Origin: Jaminaea rosea
Lineage: Eukaryota; Basidiomycota; Exobasidiomycetes; Microstromatales
Direction: 5' to 3'
NCBI RefSeq assembly: GCF_003144245.1
Contig: NW_020289982.1
Location: 672,124 to 736,123, forward strand
Length of the DNA: 64,000 nt
Shown here: piece after piece, positions 9,944 through 18,951 of the stretch
Position numbering within the stretch: the first letter of the stretch is position 1
Layout of the letters: the number at the start of each line of letters is the position of its first letter
Translations under genes and position numbers: made by a program
Notes under the pieces: generated by a model
The model's database searches: none
Seen by the model: only the letters and a program-made list of their open reading frames with translations
Told to the model about the DNA's origin: nothing

Positions 9944-12391
9944 CTACGCCTCATCGTTTGGACTACCAGTACGATCCTCTTCCCCCTCACCTTCTTCCTC
10001 CCCACTCGCCTCCAATAATCGCTTGAGCTCCTTTGCCGTGTACGCGCCATTGAGGAGAAACTCGGTGCGCCTCCCCCTGCTGCCTTGGCGACGAGGAGAG
10101 GATTCTGTCACGCCCGCCATCGTGGCTGCGGAAGAGCCCTCGTGATCCGCGAAGCTGCGCGCAGGACGTTGCGATTTGGATTGGAGGGAGAGCGAGGAGG
10201 AGGAGGAGGATGATGAGGAGGCGATCGAAGAGCCAGAGGGCTCGCCTCGATGTGCCTGAGGCCGGAGAGATGTAGGCGTCGCCCTGGTCTTGCACAGCGA
10301 CGGCGGCGGCGGCGACGACGAGGGCCCGGAAACCTGCGCAGGCAAGCGTAGTCGAGCAGCGCGTGGTCGTGGGAAACGGTGAGGCGATACAGGGGTGGGT
10401 GAGCAGGGACGCGAACGCGAAGTCTCTCGTGACGGTATTGGAGCTCCTGGAGGGTCGCGTCTCGTCATCGGCATAGGGGAGAGGTTCGAGCTTGTCCTCG
10501 AGTGAGGCGAGACTGGTCGAGCAGCAGATTCGGTGTCGTTGACCCAGGGGGGACGGGGCGATGGTGAAGAGGGCGCAGCTCGCGGTGCTGTGATTTCGGA
10601 CGAAGAGAGGATGCTACTCGAGGCGAGCCTATTCCACGCAAATGTCCCCGTGCCCGTAGCCGTGCCCTCGCCCTCGCTCTCCTGCTGCTGCTGCTGGCGT
10701 TGCTCCCTCGCCTTGACTTCAGAGGGTAGGACGCATCGATCGACCGGATCGGCGAGGAGGTGCTCTAGGCGGGAGGCATCGAGGCTGAAGGAGAGGTGGC
10801 AGAGGGTGTCGTCCCCTGTAGCTGCGGCTGCGGCTGCGGTGCTGTCACTGGCGGGAAAAGGTGCCGTCTGAGGAGGAGGAGGAGCTGGTGGTGGTGCAGG
10901 GAGAGGGGTGGTGAAAAGGTCCGTGAAGGCCTGATTACTAGCGTTCATTGACGAGCAAGGGCCCGCGCCTCCAAGCTGGAGCGGATCCGTCCTCGACCAC
11001 TTCGAATCAACGTCCATCCCCACCATTTCCCCCTGCGAAGCCGCAGCGACCTGCGCGTGCGCCGCCATACCAGGCGGGGAAGGCAACGGAGCAAACGCAT
11101 CAGCCGTCTGCGCGTTGAGCCAGTCCATCAGTTCTGGATCTAGGTCGAAGTTGGCGCCGATATCGGTTTCGCCGCCGAGCTGGGAAGTAGCTACTTCCCC
11201 TTCCCCGTGGTGGTGGTTTGTCAAGCCCAAGGTGCGCGCCAATGTCGGGCTCGGGCTCAGGCTCGGGCTTGGGGACTGCCAAGCTGCCACGGGTGGTGCA
11301 AGAGCGTCGTGTAGGCCAAGGGGCGGGGGTGCACCGAAGATGTAGTCGTGACCTGATCGCAGAGAGTGGCTCGAAGGGGTGGTGTCGTGGACGATGCACG
11401 TGTCCGCTGTAGTGGCCGTGGCATTGCTCGACGAGCCGCTCACGGTGCGATAACCGGATGTAGGCGAGGGATCACCAGGCGTGGCAGGCGCAGTGGCCTT
11501 GTCGAAGGGACCAGGTGTTGGATTGCTGAGCATCTTGACCCTCTCTCTCACAGGCGTAGAAGGATAAGGCGCCACACTCTCCCTCACCGGGCTTCCACTA
11601 CGTCGCTCCCCATTCGCCCCTACACCGCGCAACGGGCTCCCCTCGAGCCTACTGCTCACTGGCTCGCCATCCCTCCCCCTCCTGCGCCTCGCGCGGGCCC
11701 GCTTAGCCTTGTCCGTCACGCTCGGCTTGTACTTATAGTCTGGCCAGAGGCGCTTGTGCTCCTCCTCCTTCTCGCGGGCGAGGGCGTGGAAGGATTCTTT
11801 CACTTGGGGCGGTTCGGTGGCCCATAGTTGGGCTATGAGGGTTGAGACATTTGGTGTCGTCGACGATGACGCCGTGGATGAAGAGGTGGCGGCGGTTGAG
11901 GTGGAGAAGGTGGAAGGGGCAGGGCCAGCCTTGCTGCGCGAGTTGGGACTGCTTGATGTGTGCGAGGAGGACGGAGCGAAGGAGGAGGATGTAGGGCCCG
12001 AGGCGAGGGAGGGAGTCGTGGCTGTAGCAGGTTGGGAGCGGGGAGTCTTGGAGAAGGGCGAGTCGAAGGAGGAGGGTGAAGCAGCCGCCAGAGCAGCCAG
12101 CGCTGTGGCGGTCAGTGCCCCCTTGGCAGGCGATTGGGAGCGACGCTTCTTCGTCTTTGTGGGCGTAGTCGCGTGGTCCTGATCTGATGTAGCGGTGGCG
12201 GCAGCGCCCTCGGACTGCTTGAGCTGCTCGATCTTGAAGGAGCGATACAGGATCCACGCGTTGGGTGGGCGAGGTGGCGAAGAAGGGGAAGCGGGTGACG
12301 AGGTTACACTGCCTGGTGCTTGGCTTCTCTTCTTGCGCGGTGTACTCGCGCTGCTTTCCTCGCTCTTGGGACGAGCAGGCGTGGTTGGCAT
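9944..12391 (-). CDS. HMG-box (MATA type) transcription regulator with split box
   Basis: Single-exon protein of 815 residues starting at ATG 12391. The first HMG-box helix is seen at about residues 40-59 (RPPNAWILYRSFKIEQL). The second and third helices follow only at about 181-232 (STLIAQLWATEPPQVKESFH, then EEHKRLWPDYKYKP and a basic RARARRRR tail). About 120 Ser/Thr/Ala-rich residues separate the two halves, where family members normally have a few. The rest is low-complexity with Gln and Ser runs, typical of activation regions. Box sequence and the PDYKYKP ending place it with fungal mating-type HMG proteins and the Ste11/Prf1/Rop1 regulators of pheromone response. Which of these is the true orthologue cannot be settled here. 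The gene is convergent with cullin-3 (149-base gap). Confidence 0.8.
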   Translation of the reverse strand: MPTTPARPKSEESSASTPRKKRSQAPGSVTSSPASPSSPPRPPNAWILYRSFKIEQLKQSEGAAATATSDQDHATTPTKTKKRRSQSPAKGALTATALAALAAASPSSFDSPFSKTPRSQPATATTPSLASGPTSSSFAPSSSHTSSSPNSRSKAGPAPSTFSTSTAATSSSTASSSTTPNVSTLIAQLWATEPPQVKESFHALAREKEEEHKRLWPDYKYKPSVTDKAKRARARRRRGRDGEPVSSRLEGSPLRGVGANGERRSGSPVRESVAPYPSTPVRERVKMLSNPTPGPFDKATAPATPGDPSPTSGYRTVSGSSSNATATTADTCIVHDTTPSSHSLRSGHDYIFGAPPPLGLHDALAPPVAAWQSPSPSLSPSPTLARTLGLTNHHHGEGEVATSQLGGETDIGANFDLDPELMDWLNAQTADAFAPLPSPPGMAAHAQVAAASQGEMVGMDVDSKWSRTDPLQLGGAGPCSSMNASNQAFTDLFTTPLPAPPPAPPPPQTAPFPASDSTAAAAAATGDDTLCHLSFSLDASRLEHLLADPVDRCVLPSEVKAREQRQQQQQESEGEGTATGTGTFAWNRLASSSILSSSEITAPRAAPSSPSPRPPWVNDTESAARPVSPHSRTSSNLSPMPMTRRDPPGAPIPSRETSRSRPCSPTPVSPHRFPRPRAARLRLPAQVSGPSSSPPPPSLCKTRATPTSLRPQAHRGEPSGSSIASSSSSSSSSLSLQSKSQRPARSFADHEGSSAATMAGVTESSPRRQGSRGRRTEFLLNGAYTAKELKRLLEASGEEEGEGEEDRTGSPNDEA

Positions 12392-12665
12392 GTTTGCGAA
12401 TCGTAGATGGTGGTACGAAGGAGAGGATCTGTTGCTCCAAGATGTGATGAGGAAGCAGCATCCTTTGTTTTGATCCTAGAGTGGACGCCGAGTCAACCAA
12501 CCAATATCCAACCGCCCTCATCTCAACGCCTTCTTTAAAGTCACACTCGCGCTTGCTTGCTTGCGGGCGGCCGGTACGAGGTTGATTGCTTGTCGCGAGG
12601 GAGCGTGCCGCTACGGCGAGGAGAGAAGCTCAATCAACAGCGTGTGACAGGGCGAGCCAGATGGG

Positions 12666-14688
12666 ATGATGGCGGCGAATCTTGCAGTTCTTGACGTTAT
12701 CTCCTCTCGCTCCTTGACGATGGCGCCAGCTCTATGCTGGAGCGCGAATGCAACTGCGGCCATTGCCTCAGGCAGTGATGGCTTAGCGAACGCCTCTGTA
12801 GCGTGCATCGAGCCTACGCCTACGACGACGATGGCGATGCCGCTACCTTGGGCCAATGGCCATGACCAGCTCGTGCTAGGCCAACCTCGTCCAACACCAA
12901 CCACCCCTCCCTCCCCGCCTCCTCGTCATCCCTCCCACTCTTTCCCAAGCACCACGAGCGCAGCCTCGCCGCCCTCCGCGACCCCCGCTCCAGAGTACTA
13001 CATGGATCTAAAGCGACGCAGCGCACCGCCGCCTCACCTCGAGCCAAGATGGGACTCCTGCCACGCCCCTCCATGCCCACCGCACACCGACGTAGTCTGG
13101 GTTGCCTCGACGAAGACGGTGAGCGAGCCCAAGCCTACGAGCACAAGCTGCTACACGACGACGAAGACGTCGACGTACTACCAGACGTGAGTGGCGAGAC
13201 TACCGCAGGGAGAAGCAGCCGTGCCCTCCTGACATGGACACGAATTCCCCCCGCCTTGCGCACGCACGCTACGTCGGCACGCGCGCAGCGAGCTCCACCA
13301 ATGGCTCACAACAGTCTACCCCGTCACTTCGACCAAATGGATCCAGAAGCCCACGCCCGTAGTGATGACCAGCAGCGTGACCAGCTACTACTCGACGGTC
13401 CTAGCTCCGACTCCCACACCTGCTCCATCACCCTGCGATGGGTGTCAGGCCTCTCCTTTCTCCCCTGGTTGGAGCGGCAACGACGGCGAGCATCACGACG
13501 GTGGATGGTGGGACTGGCACCTCCCACCACATCCGCACCTCTCCGTCGTCCCACCCTTACACGGCCCGCAGATAGCCACCTTGATAGTCATCCCACTCAT
13601 GCTCCTCTTTACCCTCTTCGTCTGGCCAGTACATCGCCTCGCCCTCTTCCTCTTACTGCCCTTTCAGCTCTATACGAATTTGGTGCACGAGATCTTCCAC
13701 TTGGCAGCAGGGGTGCTTGGTGGAGCTACGGTTTGTAGTGTTACGATTGATCCGTGAGTGCACGAGATGCGAGTGGGAGGAGCGGGCCCCCGGAGCTGGC
13801 TAACTGTCGAAATCCCTCTCCTCTCGGCTCATTCGCAGGGGATGTGGACCCTTGAGTACGATGCGGAATGGCAATCCGACATTCACGTGCGTAGTCGCTG
13901 CCATTCCATCTGCATCTCCATCTCCATCTCATCACTAATTCCAGCCTCCCCCGCATCGCGCACCCAGCCTCCTAATGGGGTACATCGGCTCCCAGCTAAT
14001 CGGCGGTCTCTACACCACCCTAGCCTTCGACGAGCGCTGCGCCAAGATAGCGTATTTAATCCACGCGCCCCTCTGGCCTGCCGTCTTTTGGTTCACGGTA
14101 GGATTCTGGCCAAAGGTGCAGGTGGCGATTACCGTTGGGTGGAGCGTGGGCTTATGGTTTAGTGAGTGGGCGAGAGGCGAGAGGCGAGAGGCGAGGAGGA
14201 GACGAAAAGGAAGGGGAAGAGCTGATCGTCCTTGCAACCTCCGCACAGTCTGGCACGGAAGGTTTCTCCGCTTCTTTATCCTGTACATCGGGCTACTCTC
14301 CCTCTTTTACGTGCTGTGGGACGTCGTCGACGAGTGGGTGCGCGCGCGGGCGAGAGATGTCCAGCCCGAGTGATTGACCGCCGCCATTCTTTCGCCGCAG
14401 CTTCTTCTTCCACAAGGAGAACGAATCAGACGCCAGCCTGCTGCATCGCTTGGTGCCGGGCGTTAAGCCAGGAGGTGAGTGCGAGGCCAAGGAAGGGTTG
14501 GGCTTCGCATGACTCGCTGGGGGGAACGATGCTGACTAGCTTCGCCCCTCTACGCACGCGCGGCAGTCTGGGCGCTCATCTTCCTCCTCACAGCCAGCAT
14601 AACCCTAGGCTGCTCAATCCTGGCTGGTCTGCACTTCTTTCGCGGCCCAGACATCCATACGCCTTCGCAGCATTTCCTGCCCACCTGA
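12666..14688 (+). CDS. M50B-like membrane metallopeptidase family protein
   Basis: Polytopic membrane protein of the Peptidase_M50B-like family. Seven exons, 12666..13186, 13289..13753, 13839..13886, 13968..14161, 14249..14333, 14401..14474 and 14567..14688, give 502 residues. The zinc-site signature HEIFH lies at about 307-311 after two hydrophobic segments. It is followed across an intron by STMRNGNPTF and LLMGYIGSQLIGG, matching the family order 'DP-(x)-GG, R-GG, GYIGS'. Later segments include FFILYIGLLSLFYVLW, NESDASLL and a last membrane helix (VWALIFLLTASITL). The N-terminal 190 residues are Thr/Pro-rich and Cys-containing, probably lumenal. The small exons are supported by phase and by alignment to the family pattern. 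Substrate unknown. The 3' end is convergent with PEX12, 51 bases apart. Confidence 0.75.
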
Positions 14689-14739
14689 AACGAGCACTCA
14701 ACTCTGTAGTTTCTTTGCTCTATGCGCTCTGCTGTGCTC

Positions 14740-16038
14740 TCACCCGAGCACCCTACGAATCCCATCCGTCCCATCCCTCAATACCATCCTCGTGACGGGG
14801 CATCGGCCGTGTTCCTCAACGTATCGATTCGCGCACGTGTAGCAGAAGGCGTAGCCTGTGGGGAGGAGGGCCGGGTTGTTCATCGGAGTGGTGCCGCAGA
14901 GTGGGCAGCTGTTGTGCAGGAGCGCTGCCGCGCCGTCGTTATCGTCGGACATCTCCACAGTGACTTCGGGCGCCTTGTACCCCTCCTCACGACGATAGAG
15001 GACCCCCTTGAGGCTAGGCATCAGCACGGCTGGAGCACCGAAGCGCGGGGTTATCCCACCCTCTCCTCCACTGCTTTGCCCCGATCCACCACCACCACCA
15101 CCGCGTCTCTGCGTATTCTCGCTCGAGTACCACCATTCCAAGAACTTGAACGCAAAGATGCTCGCCGGGAGAAGGTACTTCAAACTCTCCGCAGCCATGT
15201 AAGGACCCGCCCTTATCATCCTGAAGGTAAAATCGCGCGGGCTCCTCAACGGATTGGGCAGGTCGGGGGGTAGTAGGGGGATGGAGGCGGGATAGTCTCC
15301 TGGGGCTACACGGCGTATCTCTAGGTTGAGGAGGGAGAGCCATGGACGCCAGAAGGGGGTGCGCGCGAAGAGGTAGCGGACGTTGTAGGTTAGGAGGAAG
15401 AGGTGCCACCACGAGCTGGCATAGGGGTAGGCGCGGACTGCGCGTGGTTTGAGGGAGGAGAGGAGGGAAGAGATGCGGCTGCGCAGCGTTGCATGGGATG
15501 AGGTGGAGTCGAAGGAGCCCGTAAAGCGTGGCCCCGTGCTGCTGCCGTCGTCATGCTCTGCTTGTGCGCCATCGTCGTCAAAGAGGTCTTCGTCCACCCC
15601 TCCGCCGTTGCGTTCCCACCAGTCGTGCGCCTTTGCTTGGATGTAGGGTAGTCCCACAAGGAAGAACAAGCTAGCATAGATCTGCCACTCGCTCAATCGC
15701 TCCTTGTGTCTGCGCGGAGGCAATCGTGCCCCCGTCAACCCAGGTCTTGCTCTCCGCCTCAGCATGTAGAAGTTCTCAGCAAAGCTAGCCCCCCACGTTC
15801 TGAGGTAGTGTCTCTCCACCCCGAACATGAGGAGGGCCCACACCTCGTCGAATCGATTGAATACACGCAAGAGGTAGCGCGGGTAACGCTGCGCGAGGAC
15901 GGAGAGGGTGTAGCGGACGGCGGGGGAGAGGAGGGAGCGCAGTTGGTCTTGAGCGATGAGCTCGAAGAATGAGGGGCGAGCTGGGTCCGAGGAGAGGGCG
16001 GAGGTGGAACCCGTGGCCGCATCGAGGGCGTCGTTCAT
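14740..16038 (-). CDS. PEX12: Peroxisome biogenesis RING protein Pex12
   Basis: Peroxisomal membrane RING protein that acts with Pex2 and Pex10 to ubiquitinate the import receptor Pex5. Single exon from ATG 16038, 432 residues. The N-terminal half carries the PEX2/10/12 family region (PSFFELIAQDQLRSLLSPAV near residues 22-41, then RYPRYLLRVFNRFDE). The C-terminus has the incomplete zinc finger of Pex12: SCPLCG, then YAFCYTC and GRCPVT, with fewer zinc ligands than a classical RING, as is normal for this subunit. It shares a 327-base divergent promoter with the glutathione S-transferase. Confidence 0.92.
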   Translation of the reverse strand: MNDALDAATGSTSALSSDPARPSFFELIAQDQLRSLLSPAVRYTLSVLAQRYPRYLLRVFNRFDEVWALLMFGVERHYLRTWGASFAENFYMLRRRARPGLTGARLPPRRHKERLSEWQIYASLFFLVGLPYIQAKAHDWWERNGGGVDEDLFDDDGAQAEHDDGSSTGPRFTGSFDSTSSHATLRSRISSLLSSLKPRAVRAYPYASSWWHLFLLTYNVRYLFARTPFWRPWLSLLNLEIRRVAPGDYPASIPLLPPDLPNPLRSPRDFTFRMIRAGPYMAAESLKYLLPASIFAFKFLEWWYSSENTQRRGGGGGGSGQSSGGEGGITPRFGAPAVLMPSLKGVLYRREEGYKAPEVTVEMSDDNDGAAALLHNSCPLCGTTPMNNPALLPTGYAFCYTCANRYVEEHGRCPVTRMVLRDGTDGIRRVLG

Positions 16039-16365
16039 GGTGGGCGAGAGGGCGTGGGGTGCAGTGGTGAGAAGGGGAGAAGTGACGAGCGCGGATGTCG
16101 TCCCGGGCGTTGCATCGATGGACCGGAAGTAGGCCTGGGCGTGGGCGCGGGCGTGGGAAAACCACGTGTCACACGGCTACTGCCCCTCCCACCCTTCAAC
16201 CGGTCGAGCCAATCTTGGGCCGGACGGAGCTGCCATGCCGCCGGAAAAGGACAAAGTTATCTGGAGTGGGCGGGAGGGCGGGCGACGGCGAGGGGTGAAA
16301 CACACGTTTCCATTCCAACCATCGAAACACGATATCCGCTGCTAGACACGATACCAACCACCAAG

Positions 16366-17264
16366 ATGCCCGTCATTGTCGTGAGTCCCCACGAGCGTCG
16401 CAGTGCAGAGTCACTGCCAAGATGTTAATTCGCCCTTAACCCCCCACGCGCACAGCACCACCTCAACGACTCGCGCTCACAACGCATCCTCTTCCTCCTC
16501 GAAGAGCTCTCCATTCCCTACGAGATTAAGCACTACCAACGCGGATCAGATCGACGAGCACCCAAAGCTCTCTACGACGTGCATCCCCTAGGCAAGTCCC
16601 CCGTGATCACCACCGAGTCCGGGAGAGTCATTGCAGAGAGTGGGGCGATTGTCGACTATCTGATCAACGAGTACGCGAAAGATGGGTCCTTTCGTCCGAC
16701 GAATGGGGAGGCCAAGCTGGACGATACGTTCTGGAGTCACTTTGCCGAGGGAAGTCTGATGCCTGCGCTGGTTATGAAGTTGATCTTCTCCATTATCCCG
16801 CAGTGAGTGCGCGTGCGCGTGCGCGGGACCACCCTCCAACGATGCTGGGTAACCCATCTGACCTCACACCCGTCTCGCACTCGCTCTCGCACAGACAAGC
16901 CCCCTTCCTCGTTCGCCCCCTCGCCTCCGCCATCTGCTCTGGCGTCGTATCATCCTTCGTCGACCCGGAGGTGGGCAAGTTGCTCAAATTCATCAGCGGC
17001 GAGCTGGCCAAGAAGAAGACGACGACGTCGACGTCTTCTACCTCGGCGGGTGGTTCGCCCTGGTTCGCAGGCGGAGATGCGCAAGGCAACCCAACTGCAG
17101 CGGACTTTATGATGTTGTTCCCCCTCGAAGCCCTCGTTGCCGGTGGGAGAGCGCCCAAGGGTATGCAGATCGACGAGGGGATCAAGCGTTACGTCGAGGA
17201 GGCGCATAAGAGGCCTGCGTATCAGAGGGCGTTGGAGAAGGGTGGCAAGTACAGCTATGCGTGA
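16366..17264 (+). CDS. Glutathione S-transferase
   Basis: Cytosolic GST expected to conjugate glutathione to electrophiles. Three exons, 16366..16380 (only five codons), 16456..16802 and 16895..17264, give 243 residues. The thioredoxin-like N-domain starts HHLNDSRSQRILFLLEEL and includes HPLGKSPV and the glutathione-binding ESGAIVDYL. The helical C-domain includes NPTAADFMM and ends in KYSYA. A Thr/Ser-rich loop (about residues 175-190) is an insertion compared with yeast Gtt-type enzymes, which it resembles most. The ATG is set by the short first exon and the GTGAGT donor directly after MPVIV. Intergenic 16039-16365 is the shared divergent promoter with PEX12. Confidence 0.87.
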
Positions 17265-17570
17265 GGGCGCTGGGGTTGGGACCGAGGGGGATGGGATACC
17301 CTGATGCGCCGCGAGTGAAATGGTAGATTCGAGCCGTCTTTCGGTGGGCTTTGAGAGCTTTTGCTAATTTTCTAATACAGATCGAGATCCGACCACCCTA
17401 TTCATTCTCTCACGTACGGAGATTAGATAGCTGCCGTTGCTGCACCATGCCAAGCCACACCTTGGCGTCCTTTTTCCGACGTTGCCCTCTGTACACGTTC
17501 ATTCTCAGCTTTCACGCCTCCTCCTGTCCTCGCTTTTCCTACCCTACCTTGCTTTATCGTGAATCGAGCA

Positions 17571-18571
17571 ATGGCCTCGACGAGCGCGCACGAGGAGCGC
17601 TTTGTTACCTCCTTCGACGGCACGGGGATATACAGCGATGCAAGCTGGGTAGGTTCGTTGAGCGAGGTGAACCAAGGTGAGCCGCAAAGCATGCCTCGAC
17701 AACGCGACACGCTAACGCCCGATCGCCCGCACGCCCAGCCATCATCTTTGTGCACGGCCTAACAGCCACGACGTACATATGGGACCCCATCTTCACCTCC
17801 CCTCGCCTCCTTACCCCTGGTCGCCTGCTAATCCGCTACGACTGCCGCGGTCATGGTCGATCAGACAAGCCCGATGCATCGGGTGATTTCCCACCCGCCT
17901 ACTCGGGCGAAGCCTTTGCCTCCGATTTCGCAGCAGTAGCTTCGGCGTGGGGCTTCACCCCGTCGCGCGCGGGTCGCAGAGTCATCGGTGTAGCCTGGTC
18001 AATAGGCTGTGCAACCCTCTCTGAGCTTCCTCGTCATGGCGTATCACGCGACTTGGTGGACGGGTACCTCTACCTAGCCCCGTACGCCTGGCCCGCCCTC
18101 GGAGCGCATATTGCAGGGCCTATCGCGATAGAATGCATACCCGTACTGCGTGGCCTACTACCTGCTAGCGAGCAGGAGCTGGAGAATGCTCGAAGGAAGT
18201 GGGTGAGCAATTTCTCCTCCCAGGCAGAGGGTGGGGTACCGCGGGAGGTGGTGGAGAGATGGCTCAAAGCTGCCAGGCTTTTGAGGCCAGAGGTGGCAAG
18301 ACAATACGGTGGGAGACAGGAGGATGATGCGGGACAGGCGATCGTGGCTGCTGTGGTGGAGAAGGGTACGCCCCTGGTCTTGTTGCATGGTACGGCGGAT
18401 CTACTCTTGGACTGCGACAAGACCATCGAGGTGACTGGCGCAGCGTTTGGGGATGCGGCTGCTTTTCAGGCTGTGAGGCTTCAAGGGGCGGGTCATCATC
18501 TTATGTGGGATACGAGGGAGGAGGTTGTGAATTGGGTGATCGAGGTGGAGAAAAGGGCGACAGGGGCGTAG
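17571..18571 (+). CDS. Alpha/beta hydrolase
   Basis: Two exons, 17571..17676 and 17739..18571, with a 62-nt intron, give 312 residues. The open frame alone would start at a GTG within IFVHGLTA, the oxyanion strand, so the upstream exon is needed. Fold elements in order: VHGLTA, YDCRGHGRSDKP, the nucleophile elbow GVAWSIGCA (Ser in WSIGC, where the common pattern is GxSxG), the acid in LLLDCDKT, and the base in GAGHHLMWD. No signal peptide, so cytosolic. The fold is clear; substrate class (ester, haloalkane, peroxidase-type) cannot be assigned. Confidence 0.8.
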
Positions 18572-18951
18572 CGTAGCGTAGCGTTGCGTTGCATTCATCT
18601 TATTCGCGCACTCGCACCTCGTTTGGAATTGCAATTCGTCGTCGTTGTCGGGTGGATCGTCGTGTTGCTCTCTCTCTCTCTCTCCTGCTCCGACTGGCTG
18701 AAATTTGAGCTCGCGAGACGAGGCGGAACGGGTTGCGTGGCTCGATGAGGACCGGAGAGGAGGAGGCCAGGAGGCGGAGGGACGGCTTGGTTGGCTTGAC
18801 TTGGGGTCCACGCAACAGTATTTCTGGCCTTTCTTTGACTCTGCAACACCACACCACCTGAAGAATGGCAGCATAGCCACGCCTCGTCGCAGCATAATGG
18901 CCGCACACACACTCGACCAGCAGTGAGCAGCCCCCCACTACATCGACGGCC
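18572..18951. promoter_or_regulatory. Promoter region with TC microsatellite
   Basis: Upstream region of the next orphan gene. It contains a (TC)n run at about 18668-18684, a common feature of fungal promoters. A nine-codon open frame beginning ATG 18898 and ending next to a GTGAGC could be a short first exon of the following gene; this is unproven. Confidence 0.4.
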
